DNA from: Campylobacter massiliensis | Lineage (GTDB): Bacteria; Campylobacterota; Campylobacteria; Campylobacterales; Campylobacteraceae | NCBI RefSeq assembly: GCF_014253065.1 | Contig: NZ_JACLZK010000002.1 | Coordinates: 124,001-188,000 of the forward strand | Direction of reading: 5' to 3' | DNA: 64,000 nt | Shown: piece by piece, positions 40,944 to 49,295 of the stretch | Layout of the letters: each line of letters starts with the position of its first letter | Position numbering within the stretch: the stretch's first letter is position 1 | The notes under the pieces: generated by a model | What the model saw: the letters and a program-made list of their open reading frames with translations, nothing else | Databases searched by the model: none | What the model was told of the DNA's origin: nothing | Program-made: the position numbers and the translations under genes

Positions 40944-41064
40944 GGCTCGTCTCGTGAGCGCCTTTGAATGAGTTTGAAATTTTCGCCCTGCGGCAGACTA
41001 TCTGTCTAGCCTTGGGACGAAAATTTCCGCACAACATTCAAATCTATCTCAAAATACTTCGCCT
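40944..41064 (+). repeat. Dispersed hairpin element, copy A
   Basis: Begins two bases after the cmoA stop. Arms contain TTTGAATG (40963-40970) with CATTCAAA (41035-41042), and GAAATTTTCG with CGAAAATTTC. The apical stem is AGAC (40995-40998) with GTCT (41004-41007) around five bases. Shares GCGCCTTTRAATGAG and ATCTATCTCAAAATACTTCGCC with copies B and C. Confidence 0.75.
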
Positions 41065-41536
41065 TGATGCTTTGCGGTCAAATTTGAAGTCAAATTTACA
41101 AATTTTATTCGCCGAGACCAGCACTCTAAAAACTCAAATTTAAATTTTCGATGCGGCAGCGCCAAATTTAGATCTGCACGCAGTGCAGCAACCTCTAACG
41201 TGCAGTGGGGTTGGAGAGGGCATGGGAGAGGAAGGGGCGACGCTTCGTAAGTAGAACCCCCTTCCTCTCCCGAAGAAAAGAGAAAAGCAGCTCTTTAGTT
41301 TTGCTTGTAATTGCAAATATGGCGCAACCCAAATATCTTCATAACACCAAATTTAACCAAATCAAATTTAGCGTTTTCGCGATACAGGTCTCGGCCGGTA
41401 AAATTTAAAAACTATCCAAATTTGGCTACGCCCAAACAACTCGCGAAAATACCGCTGTTTAAAGCCAAATTTAGCCTTTCTTAGTAAAATACCGCCCAAG
41501 AGTTGCGGGGCAACTATTATTTATACAAGGCATTTC
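41065..41536. other. Hairpin-rich spacer before the transglutaminase gene
   Basis: About 470 bases without a supported gene. It holds AAATTT-dense sequence, a CTGCAC-GCA-GTGCAG repeat (41174-41188), a strong 14-bp inverted repeat (separate entry) and more AAATTT words. An open frame at 41205-41408 (plus) is encoded by the inverted repeat and has no family likeness. Confidence 0.55.
41224..41271. repeat. 14-bp perfect inverted repeat
   Basis: GGGAGAGGAAGGGG (41224-41237) and CCCCTTCCTCTCCC (41258-41271) are exact reverse complements around a 20-base loop. A-rich sequence follows. GC-rich purine/pyrimidine strand bias is unlike the surroundings. Confidence 0.7.
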
Positions 41537-42610
41537 ATGCAAAGACGCGATTTTTTAAGAAACACTGCGATTTTAGGCGCCGTTATGGCAACTCCGAGCA
41601 CCGTTTTTGGAGAGAGCAAGGCCATGGGCAACAAGAGGGTTTTTGACGTAACTCTAAATCACGAAATTTTAGAGGCTGGCAAGAAAACCAGGCTGTGGAT
41701 ACCGCTGCCGTTCATCAGGGAGTATCAGAGCGTGAGCGACGTCAAATTTGACGGTAATTTCGCTAATCCGTCGGTGAACTACGACGCGATCCCGACGCTT
41801 TACGTGGACTACGCCGAGGTGGCAAAGCCGACGCTTAGCGTTAAATTTAGAGTCGAGACCTTCGAGCGAAACACCGACTTTAGCAAGGTCAAATTTAACC
41901 CGAACGAAAAGCTAAGCTCTGAGACGGAATTTTACCTAAAACCTACTCAGCACATCCCAAATGACGGCATCGTAAAGCAAAAAGCAGAGGAGATCACTAA
42001 AGGCGTAAAAGGCGATCTGGAGCGCGCAAAGGCGATCTACACGTGGGTGGCAAACACTATGCAGCGCGATAACAGCATCCTAGGCTGCGGCACGGGCGAC
42101 GTAAAAGCGATCCTTGAAAGCGGCAAGTTGGTGGGCAAATGCACCGACATAAACTCCGTATTTGTGGGACTCTGCCGCGCCGTGGGTATCCCTGCACGCG
42201 AGATTTTCGGTATCAGGGTAGGGCAGAGCAGATTTTCAAACGAGATGGGAAAGGCCGACGAGAAGGGGCTCGCAGCGATCTCTGGTGGTCAGCACTGCAG
42301 GGCGGAATTTTATCTAAAAGGCTACGGCTGGATACCGGTCGATCCCGCAGACGTCGCGAAGGTGCGCCTAGGCGAGAAGCTAAGCAACGACGACAGCAAG
42401 CTCGCCAAAGTCCGCGAGTTTTTGTTCGGCAACTGGGAGATGTGCTGGATCGGCTTTAACGACGCGCGCGACTTTGTCCTATCGCCAAAGCCTGCGGAAT
42501 TTCCGCTAAATAACTTCGGCTATCCTTACGGCGAAGTGGACGACAACGTGCTAAATTACTACTCGCCTAAAGAATTTAGCTACGACTACAAGTCGCAAGA
42601 GCTCAAATGA
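41537..42610 (+). CDS. Tat-exported transglutaminase-like protein
   Basis: 357 residues. A twin-arginine signal (MQRRDFLRNTAILGAVMATP, cleavage around residue 25) sends it folded to the periplasm. The transglutaminase core has GKCTDINSVFVGLCRAVGIP (Cys near 201), SGGQHCRAEFYLKGYGWIPV (His near 252) and DPAD (Asp near 268), a papain-like Cys-His-Asp triad. The N-terminal half (about 35-150) is a beta-rich domain. It overlaps the next gene by four bases (ATGA). The substrate is unknown; such proteins cleave or cross-link peptides. The exporter TatBC is in this window. Confidence 0.85.
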   Translation: MQRRDFLRNTAILGAVMATPSTVFGESKAMGNKRVFDVTLNHEILEAGKKTRLWIPLPFIREYQSVSDVKFDGNFANPSVNYDAIPTLYVDYAEVAKPTLSVKFRVETFERNTDFSKVKFNPNEKLSSETEFYLKPTQHIPNDGIVKQKAEEITKGVKGDLERAKAIYTWVANTMQRDNSILGCGTGDVKAILESGKLVGKCTDINSVFVGLCRAVGIPAREIFGIRVGQSRFSNEMGKADEKGLAAISGGQHCRAEFYLKGYGWIPVDPADVAKVRLGEKLSNDDSKLAKVREFLFGNWEMCWIGFNDARDFVLSPKPAEFPLNNFGYPYGEVDDNVLNYYSPKEFSYDYKSQELK

Positions 42611-42936
42611 AGGGCTTTTGGCTAGCTCTGGCGTCGGTTGCGAGCGCGCTGGCGGCGACTCTTTGCTGCCTACCCGCGCTTTTGTTTTTGATTTTCGGCG
42701 CTTCATTTAGCCTGCTAAGCTCGGAGGCTATAGAGAGCTTAACCGAGCTGAGGCCCTATTTTACCGCACTTGCCTCGATCTGTTTTGCGGCGAGCGCGTT
42801 TTATTTTTTCAAAAAACCAAAATCCTGCGACCTCGCAAATCGCCGCAAAAAGTGGATTTTCATCTACGTTTTTTTAGCTGTTTTTGTGATTATTCTGCTA
42901 TCATACCCCGAAGTTTTAGGAAAAATTTATGAATAA
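42607..42936 (+). CDS. MerT-like metal transport membrane protein
   Basis: 109 residues with three membrane helices (about 4-30, 46-70, 82-104). The first has a vicinal Cys pair (ATLCCLPALL, near 20-21), as in MerT, which takes Hg2+ from MerP. A second Cys lies in ASICFAAS. Overlaps both neighbours (ATGA upstream, eight bases downstream). With the next gene it forms a MerT/MerP-like pair; no MerA or MerR is in the window, so the metal is uncertain. Confidence 0.75.
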   Translation: MKGFWLALASVASALAATLCCLPALLFLIFGASFSLLSSEAIESLTELRPYFTALASICFAASAFYFFKKPKSCDLANRRKKWIFIYVFLAVFVIILLSYPEVLGKIYE

Positions 42937-43189
42937 AATTCTATCTATTTTACTGCTTGCAAGCATGGCGTTTGCAAATCAAAATTTTGTCATCAAAGTC
43001 GAGGGGATGCACTGTCCGCTGTGTACGGCGATGGTGCGAAAAGCCCTACTAAAGGTAGATGGCGTCATCAGCGCCAAGGCTAGTCTGCACGATAAAACCG
43101 CTCGCGTCGAGACGAAAGACGGCGTGAGCGAGAAGCAGCTGCTAGATGCGGTGGCGACGACGGGCTACACGGGCGAGATAGTTAAGTAA
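42929..43189 (+). CDS. MerP-like periplasmic heavy-metal-binding protein
   Basis: 86 residues: a signal peptide (about 1-16) and one HMA domain with VEGMHCPLCTAMVRKAL (the GMxCxxC motif near residue 26), followed by VDGVISAKASLHDKTARVE. MerP-like proteins carry a soft metal to a membrane partner. It follows the MerT-like gene with an eight-base overlap. Confidence 0.85.
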   Translation: MNKILSILLLASMAFANQNFVIKVEGMHCPLCTAMVRKALLKVDGVISAKASLHDKTARVETKDGVSEKQLLDAVATTGYTGEIVK

Positions 43190-43204
43190 ATTTAAGGAGC
43201 AAAC

Positions 43205-44482
43205 ATGCAAAAAAACGAGGTTATGAACGATTTTAAGAGGCTGTGCGAGATACCCCACTGCAGCTGCGAAACGGAGCAGATGAGGGAGTTTTTAGCGGAT
43301 TTTGCGCGCTGCCTGGGCTTTAGTGTGAACGTCGATGAGGCGGGCAATATCCACGCCGTAAAGGGCGAGCCTAAAATTTGCCTGCAAAGCCACTACGACA
43401 TGGTCTGCGTGGGCGCGGCGCCGAATTTAGAGCTCATCGAAGAGGACGGCATCCTAAGAGCCAAAAATTCGACTCTAGGCGCTGATGACGGTATCGGCGT
43501 GGCTATGATGATGGGCGCAATGAGGGAGTTTGCGAATTTAGAGTGCCTATTTACCAACGACGAAGAGGTCGGGCTCGTGGGCGCAAACGCCTTTAAGGGT
43601 AAAATTTTATCGCCAAATTTGCTAAATTTAGACAGCGAAGAGGACGACCGCGTGACGCTGGGATGCGCCGGCGGCATAAACGTGAGCGCAAAAATCGGCG
43701 CGCAGACCATCAAAAAGAGCGGTAAAATTTACGAGATCGGCGTCACCGGGCTTAGCGGTGGGCACTCGGGCAACGAGATACACAAAAATATCCCAAACGC
43801 GACGAAGCTGCTAGCGAAATTCCTCGCCGAGGAGGGCTGCGAGCTTATTAGTCTGGATTTTGGCGAGAGGAGCAACTCGATCCCCGCAAACGCCGTGTGC
43901 AAGGCGATCTGTGCGCATGAGCCGGCGCAGCGCGGACTAGCGTGGGTAAAGAGCCTAGGCGAGGGCGAAGCGGACGTGCTGGCAAACAGCGGTAAAATTT
44001 TGGCGCTAATTAACTCCTTTGCCCAGGGCGTGCGCAGCTACGACACGCAGCTTGGCATGGTAAACGAAAGCATAAATCTATCGACCGTCAAGCAAAAGGG
44101 CGAAGTGATCGAGTTTGACTTTTTCGCGCGCGCGATGAAGCGCGAGGGGCTCGAAAATCTGGGCTTTGAGACCGCTACGCTGGCTAGCGCGCTGGGCTTT
44201 GACGTGAGAGTAACCGATCGCTCGGCGAACTGGGCGCCGTGCATCAGCGACTTCGCGCATCTCGTACTTGAGGAACTGCAAAAACAAAAGCCGCAGGCTA
44301 AATTTGCCGCCGTGCACGCTGGTCTTGAGTGCGGCGTACTGGTTGCAAAACAGCCCGAGCTGCAAGCCTGCTCCATAGGTCCAAACATCCACTCGCCTCA
44401 CTCCGTGAACGAGCACTGCGAGATAGCGTCGGTGGAGATGATAGCGGAAGTAGTTAGAAACATTGTCGCTAGGCTTCAGTAG
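43205..44482 (+). CDS. pepD: Aminoacyl-histidine dipeptidase (PepD)
   Basis: 425 residues. M20 metallopeptidase with CLQSHYDMVCVG (His/Asp metal ligands near 77), RAKNSTLGADDGIGVAMMMG near 107, FTNDEEVGLVGANAF near 132 and LLNLDSEEDDRVTLGCAGG near 160. A C-terminal AVHAGLECGVL and the His of IHSPHSVNEHCE complete the site. PepD hydrolyses Xaa-His dipeptides in the cytosol. Ribosome site AAGGAGC before the ATG. Preceded by the metal-binding pair; no functional link is implied. Confidence 0.94.
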   Translation: MQKNEVMNDFKRLCEIPHCSCETEQMREFLADFARCLGFSVNVDEAGNIHAVKGEPKICLQSHYDMVCVGAAPNLELIEEDGILRAKNSTLGADDGIGVAMMMGAMREFANLECLFTNDEEVGLVGANAFKGKILSPNLLNLDSEEDDRVTLGCAGGINVSAKIGAQTIKKSGKIYEIGVTGLSGGHSGNEIHKNIPNATKLLAKFLAEEGCELISLDFGERSNSIPANAVCKAICAHEPAQRGLAWVKSLGEGEADVLANSGKILALINSFAQGVRSYDTQLGMVNESINLSTVKQKGEVIEFDFFARAMKREGLENLGFETATLASALGFDVRVTDRSANWAPCISDFAHLVLEELQKQKPQAKFAAVHAGLECGVLVAKQPELQACSIGPNIHSPHSVNEHCEIASVEMIAEVVRNIVARLQ

Positions 44483-44489
44483 CGTGAAA

Positions 44490-44608
44490 GGCTCGTCTCT
44501 TGCGCGCCTTTAAATGAGCTAGAAATTTTCTCCCTCGATGAACTATATGTTCTATCTTCGGTCAAAAATTTCGTCGCAACATTTAAATTCATCGCAAGAT
44601 ACTTCGCC
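44490..44608 (+). repeat. Dispersed hairpin element, copy B
   Basis: Begins eight bases after the pepD stop. Shares GCGCCTTTAAATGAGCTAG and GCAACATTTAAAT with copy C. The apical stem is GAAC (44540-44543) with GTTC (44549-44552) around TATAT. Arms hold GAAATTTTC and AAATTTC-type complements. Confidence 0.72.
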
Positions 44609-44750
44609 TCGTCGTTTCTAATCCAAATTTGAGGCCAACTTTTACCAAATTTGTAAATTCGGCTTCAAATTTTACTCGCCGAGACCCGCATCTTGAAAAT
44701 GTTAAAAATTTTATTTAGCCAAAGGCATTTTTAAAATTTTAAGGACAAAT

Positions 44751-45320
44751 TTGCAAAAAGATAACTACATTTTTTGTTTGGACGCAAGATACGCCAAAAA
44801 TAATTTAATCTCAATAATGATCATACTTTTGCCTTGCGCTGCTTTGGTTTTTTATGCGATTGCGACTGCTGATGACCTTGTTTTCGAGGTAAAGACTCTT
44901 TATTTTATTGTTTTCGGAATTGCTATTTTTATGTTTTTGCTTGAGACGTTTGCAATATTTCGCATAGATAAAGTGTTTTTGACGGAAAATAGCATCGTCG
45001 TGCAGAAAAATAGTAAAAATTTAGAGTTTTTATACGCTGACATTAAATTTGTCATAAGAAAAGAGTGGACGATTGTCGATAAAAGTAGTATTAAATTTTA
45101 TGATCGCAAAACTTCGGAACCGATATTTGTCCTCGGCGGGCATTTTATTTCGCGGAGCGATTTTCAGCGCTTTATTGAAGCTATTTCAAAGCATACGATT
45201 TTAAATAGCGAGCTTGTAGAGCAAGGCACATTCGGCGAGGCGTTAAAATTGATAGACGAAGACGGCTCGTCGCAGCTGCAATACCCGTATCTCTCAAAGA
45301 AAAATTTTTTCGGCGATTAA
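44751..45320 (+). CDS. Unknown protein with two TM segments
   Basis: 189 residues from a TTG at 44751 with AAGGA five bases upstream. Two membrane helices lie at about 20-42 and 52-73 (IIFC-type loop between). The soluble part (about 75-189) with NSIVVQKNSKNLEFLYADI is beta-rich and may be a bacterial PH-like domain, a weak inference. No family recognised. Its end overlaps the end of nth by four bases (convergent). Base composition is somewhat AT-richer than its neighbours. Confidence 0.6.
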   Translation: MQKDNYIFCLDARYAKNNLISIMIILLPCAALVFYAIATADDLVFEVKTLYFIVFGIAIFMFLLETFAIFRIDKVFLTENSIVVQKNSKNLEFLYADIKFVIRKEWTIVDKSSIKFYDRKTSEPIFVLGGHFISRSDFQRFIEAISKHTILNSELVEQGTFGEALKLIDEDGSSQLQYPYLSKKNFFGD

Positions 45321-45952
45321 GGAAATTTCTTATCCTTGCTGCTGCACAGCTCGTTTAAAAAGCACCCCTTGCAGTTTGGCTTGATCGCCTTACAGGTGTA
45401 GCGGCCAAAAAGCACCATCGCTTGATGAAGCGTGTTTAGCTGTGTTTTAAAGGCTTTGGTTAGATCAAGCTCGACAGCTTCGGGCGTCTTGCCTCGGCTA
45501 AGGCCAAGCCTATGCGCCACGCGAAAGACGTGCGTATCCACCGCCATCAAATTTGATCCGAAATGCTCGATCAGCACGACGTGAGCAGTCTTTTGACCCA
45601 CCCCAGCTAGACTCATCAGCTCCTTTTCGGTCGTTGGTATCTCGCCGCCAAATTCGCTCATCACGCTCTTTGCCATCTTGATTAAATTTTCGGCTTTGTT
45701 ATTAAAAAAGCTACAGGAATTTATGAGCGCTTTTACGCTAGCTAGATTTGCCTGAGCTAGGCTTGCTACGTCTGGGTATGCTTCAAAAAGCGATGGCGTG
45801 ATCAAATTTACGCGCTTATCGGTGCACTGAGCGCTTAGCATCACGCACACGAGCAGCTCGTAGAGGCCCTGAAATTTAAGCTCGCTGCCCGCGTCTTTGA
45901 AATTTTCTAAAAATAAATTTTTGATAGCGTTTATATCTTTTTTTGTTCTCAT
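45317..45952 (-). CDS. nth: Endonuclease III
   Basis: 211 residues. The HhH motif LMSLAGVGQKTAHVVLIEHF includes the catalytic Lys (near 119). The Asp is in LMAVDTHVFRVAHRLGLSRG (near 137). The 4Fe-4S cluster motif is C-x6-C-x2-C-x5-C in CKAIKPNCKGCFLNELC near 187-203. It removes oxidised pyrimidines. Convergent with the unknown gene at 44751. Confidence 0.96.
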   Translation of the reverse strand: MRTKKDINAIKNLFLENFKDAGSELKFQGLYELLVCVMLSAQCTDKRVNLITPSLFEAYPDVASLAQANLASVKALINSCSFFNNKAENLIKMAKSVMSEFGGEIPTTEKELMSLAGVGQKTAHVVLIEHFGSNLMAVDTHVFRVAHRLGLSRGKTPEAVELDLTKAFKTQLNTLHQAMVLFGRYTCKAIKPNCKGCFLNELCSSKDKKFP

Positions 45953-46021
45953 AGTGTCGATTTTAGCCGTTTTTATTTAAATTTTCGATGAATTATAACT
46001 TATATTTAATGACTTTCCTGC

Positions 46022-46027
46022 TATAAT
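46022..46027 (+). promoter_or_regulatory. peb4 promoter -10
   Basis: TATAAT, 35 bases before the ATG, with TTATATTTAATGACTTTCC upstream. AAGGAAC precedes the start. Confidence 0.6.
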
Positions 46028-46061
46028 CACCCTCGCAAAAATCTAAATTTAAGGAACAAAG

Positions 46062-46874
46062 ATGAATAAAATTTTATTCGCATCTCTTAGTTTGGCTGCG
46101 GCTCTAAGCCTAAACGCGGCGGAGTACGCCACCGTAAACGGAACTGCCATAACCGATAAAGACGTGGCTTTCACGCTTGCTGCTATGCCTGGCGTAACAC
46201 TAGAGCAACTACCTAAAGACACTCAAAAAAAAGTGATCGACGAGACTATCAACAGAAAACTACTTCTAGACGAGGCTAAAAAGAGCGGACTAGAAAAAAC
46301 CGACGAATACAAAGCTGCGCTTGAAGAGCTAAAAAACAACCTCGCGCTTGATCTTTGGATGAAGAGAATTTTTGATAATATCAAAGTTAGCGAAGGCGAG
46401 ATCAGCGACTTTTATAACAAAAATAAAGCCGAATTTGCCGTGCCTGCACAAGTAAGAGCCAAACATATCCTAGTGGCTACTGAAAAAGACGCAAACGACA
46501 TAATAGCTGCGCTAAAAGGTCTAAAAGGCGACGAGCTGGTTAAAAAATTCGAAGAGCTAGCAAAATCTAAATCTACCGATCAAGGTTCTGCAGCTAACGG
46601 CGGCGAACTAGGATGGTTTGGCCAATCTCAAATGGTAAAACCTTTCGCGGACGCTGCATTTGCTCTTAAAAAAGGCGAGATAACTCAAAAACCTGTTAAA
46701 TCAAATTTCGGCTACCACGTAATCCTAAAAGAGGATAGCAAAGCTGCCGGTACCGTAGGTCTAAACGAGGTTAAACCTCAAATCGAGGGCAACCTAAAGA
46801 TGGAGAAATTTAGAAACGATATCAGGAAAAGAGGCGACGAGCTTCGCGCAAAAGCTAAAGTAGAATATAAATAA
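46062..46874 (+). CDS. peb4: Periplasmic peptidyl-prolyl isomerase PEB4 (CBF2)
   Basis: 270 residues. A signal peptide (about 1-20) precedes a SurA-like N-terminal helical domain, then a parvulin domain at about 125-235: VRAKHILVATEKDANDI, DQGSAANGGELGWFGQ and FGYHVILKED. PEB4 is a periplasmic chaperone for outer-membrane proteins and affects adhesion. fba starts ten bases downstream, as in C. jejuni. Confidence 0.94.
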   Translation: MNKILFASLSLAAALSLNAAEYATVNGTAITDKDVAFTLAAMPGVTLEQLPKDTQKKVIDETINRKLLLDEAKKSGLEKTDEYKAALEELKNNLALDLWMKRIFDNIKVSEGEISDFYNKNKAEFAVPAQVRAKHILVATEKDANDIIAALKGLKGDELVKKFEELAKSKSTDQGSAANGGELGWFGQSQMVKPFADAAFALKKGEITQKPVKSNFGYHVILKEDSKAAGTVGLNEVKPQIEGNLKMEKFRNDIRKRGDELRAKAKVEYK

Positions 46875-46884
46875 GGTCGATAAA

Positions 46885-47949
46885 ATGGGTGTTTTAGACG
46901 TAGTAAAAGCCGGCGTTTTAAGCGGCGATGACGTAACTAGGCTATATAAATACGCAAAGGAGCAGGGCTTTGCCGTGCCTGCGGTAAACGTGGTCGGAAG
47001 CGACTCGGTAAATGCTGTTTTAGAAGCGGCGAAAACGGCTAACTCACCCGTTATCATCCAGTTTAGTAACGGCGGGGCCGGCTTTTACGCCGGCAAAGCT
47101 TGCGGGAATGCCGACGTACTAGGCGCGGTAGCGGGCGCGCAACACGTGCACTTGCTAGCCAAGGCTTACGGCGTGCCCGTGATCCTACACACCGATCACG
47201 CAGCTAGAAAGCTACTACCGTGGATCGACGAGCTGGTTAAATTTAGCCGCGAGTACAAAAAAGCTCACGGCGTGCCGCTTTTTAGCTCGCATATGCTCGA
47301 TCTTAGCGAGGAGAGCTTGGAGGAAAATCTAAGCACCTGCGAGAAGTATCTAAAAGAGCTTAGCGAGCTTGGCATTAGCTTAGAGATCGAGCTTGGCGTA
47401 ACCGGCGGCGAAGAGGACGGCGTGGATAATACGGGCGTTGATAACGCGCTTCTTTATACGCAGCCTGAAGACGTCGCGCAGGCATACGAGCGACTAAGTA
47501 AAATCAGCGATAGATTTAGTATAGCGGCTAGCTTTGGTAACGTTCACGGCGTGTATAAGCCGGGCAACGTCGTGTTGCGACCGGAAATTTTGAAAAACTC
47601 GCAAGCATACGTCGCGGATAAATTTCAAACTACAACCGATAAACCAGTAAATTTCGTATTTCACGGCGGTAGCGGTAGCGAGCTAAAGGATATCAAAGAT
47701 GCCGTCAGCTACGGCGTGGTAAAAATGAACATCGACACCGATACGCAGTGGGCATTTTGGGACGGCGTGAGAGCGTATGAGCTCAAAAATAGAGCCTATC
47801 TGCAAGGTCAAATCGGCAACCCCGAAGGCGACGATAAGCCTAACAAAAAATACTACGATCCGCGTAAATGGCTACGAAGCGGCGAGGAGTCGATGGTAAA
47901 ACGCCTGCTAACCGCATTTGAAGATTTAAACTGCTTAAATAGAAATTAA
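46885..47949 (+). CDS. fba: Class II fructose-bisphosphate aldolase
   Basis: 354 residues. Zinc-dependent aldolase; VILHTDHAARKLLPW (metal His and catalytic Asp near 107-110), EIELGVTGGEEDGVDN (Glu near 172), FGNVHGVYKPGNV (His near 226) and VFHGGSGSELKDIKD (His near 263) are the family's blocks. It interconverts fructose-1,6-bisphosphate and triose phosphates, mainly in gluconeogenesis in Campylobacter. Downstream lies the motor-like pair. Confidence 0.96.
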   Translation: MGVLDVVKAGVLSGDDVTRLYKYAKEQGFAVPAVNVVGSDSVNAVLEAAKTANSPVIIQFSNGGAGFYAGKACGNADVLGAVAGAQHVHLLAKAYGVPVILHTDHAARKLLPWIDELVKFSREYKKAHGVPLFSSHMLDLSEESLEENLSTCEKYLKELSELGISLEIELGVTGGEEDGVDNTGVDNALLYTQPEDVAQAYERLSKISDRFSIAASFGNVHGVYKPGNVVLRPEILKNSQAYVADKFQTTTDKPVNFVFHGGSGSELKDIKDAVSYGVVKMNIDTDTQWAFWDGVRAYELKNRAYLQGQIGNPEGDDKPNKKYYDPRKWLRSGEESMVKRLLTAFEDLNCLNRN

Positions 47950-47957
47950 GGCCCATA

Positions 47958-49295
47958 ATGGAACCCAAAAAAGAAGCGAGAAGCGATAATTTCACCGATT
48001 TGGCGCTGCCTGAAGTAAAAAGCAGGCGGTCATTTTTCGTTTATGCGAAAATCGTATTTTTGCCGACGGCGATATATCTCGTCGCGCTTCTTGGGTATTT
48101 TGGATATATAAATTTCCAGATCGGCCTACACACGGTCGTTATGATGGGCGTTATTTGGGTGATCTCGTTAATCTTTGCTAAAAATAGCGCCGAGCTTGCT
48201 TGTTGTTATTTTGAGCAAAGCGGAGCTGATTTTAAGCGAAATCTAAAAGAATACATCATCAAACATCTTTTAGTTATCGGCAAAGATACGAAGTCAAACG
48301 CCGGATTTGACGAATTTGTCGCCTACTATACTAGAAATTTACGTAACGAAAATTTTGCTTCCGTGGGTGCGGGTATCTTTCCGATGCTGGGCATCTTAGG
48401 AACGTTTATTAGTATCGCGGTTTCTATGCCGGAGTTTAACTCATCAAATACGATGGAGCTTGAGGCTGAAATTTCGACCCTTCTTAGCGGCGTTGCGACT
48501 GCGTTTTACGTCTCTATTTACGGTATTTTTCTAGCGCTTTGGTGGATATTTTTTGAAAAATACGGAACGAGCAAATTTGAAACGCTGGTAAGAAGGCAAA
48601 AAAACGCTACGAGCGACTTTTTCTGGACGAAAGAGGAGCTTGATAGAAGGTATTTGCAAGAGAATTTAAGACACTTTGAGAAGATTGGAGTGATATTTGA
48701 GCACGTTAGTAACGCCGAGTTCTTTGAGGAACTGGATAAGACTATCGAGGCTAAATTTAAAACTTTTACAAATATCTTGAAAAACGAGGAAGAGGCTGTA
48801 AAACTAAGCGGCGAGCACATCAAACAAACGATGAATACGCTGCTAAAATCATCAAAAGATCAAAAAGATTTGATCAAGGTCCATGCCGAAATCTTAAACG
48901 TTATCAATAAATTTAACGGCAACATCAAAGATATGCAGTTAAAATTTGCCGAGCAGTACAACCGTCTATACGACGTGGGCGGCGAGCGCATGGCAAGGCT
49001 AGAAAAGAGCGTGGGCGAGCTTGAGTATAACATCAAAATTTTTAGCGAGTCGCTTTCTAAATTTAGCGGCGAAATTTTAGAAAAACAAAAGCTAGCGATG
49101 GAGGGCTTTAAAGAGAGCCTGATCGAGGGCGTGCAGGCGTTTAAAAAGGCTTTTGACGCCGAAGCCGGCGAAGTTTACGAAGATAGTAGCGCGCTCATTG
49201 AAGGACTAAAGCAAGACATCGACGAGCTCGACAAAGAGGCAAACGAGATATTGCAAACCATCGAAAAGGCGAGTATACTAGATGAAAACGCGTAA
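47958..49295 (+). CDS. MotA/TolQ/ExbB-family protein with long coiled-coil tail
   Basis: 445 residues. Membrane helices are at about 25-45, 50-72, 128-150 and 174-198; the last two have GAGIFPMLGILGTFISIAVS and STLLSGVATAFYVSIYGIF, the TolQ/ExbB/MotA proton-channel pattern. The cytoplasmic remainder (about 205-445) is mostly charged coiled coil. This is the layout of ZorA-type stators. The next gene, 14 bases overlapping, is its OmpA/MotB-like partner. C. jejuni has a similar pair after peb4-fba (Cj0598-Cj0599 by memory), so it is core to the genus rather than an island. Exact role unknown. Confidence 0.8.
   Translation: MEPKKEARSDNFTDLALPEVKSRRSFFVYAKIVFLPTAIYLVALLGYFGYINFQIGLHTVVMMGVIWVISLIFAKNSAELACCYFEQSGADFKRNLKEYIIKHLLVIGKDTKSNAGFDEFVAYYTRNLRNENFASVGAGIFPMLGILGTFISIAVSMPEFNSSNTMELEAEISTLLSGVATAFYVSIYGIFLALWWIFFEKYGTSKFETLVRRQKNATSDFFWTKEELDRRYLQENLRHFEKIGVIFEHVSNAEFFEELDKTIEAKFKTFTNILKNEEEAVKLSGEHIKQTMNTLLKSSKDQKDLIKVHAEILNVINKFNGNIKDMQLKFAEQYNRLYDVGGERMARLEKSVGELEYNIKIFSESLSKFSGEILEKQKLAMEGFKESLIEGVQAFKKAFDAEAGEVYEDSSALIEGLKQDIDELDKEANEILQTIEKASILDENA

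Noticed and set aside
41205-41408. 67-codon open frame in the spacer after cmoA
   Set aside because: Encoded largely by the 14-bp inverted repeat and AAATTT words; no ribosome site and no family likeness.
42607-43189. Mercury-resistance operon
   Set aside because: No merA or merR and no transposon features; only MerT/MerP-like proteins are visible.
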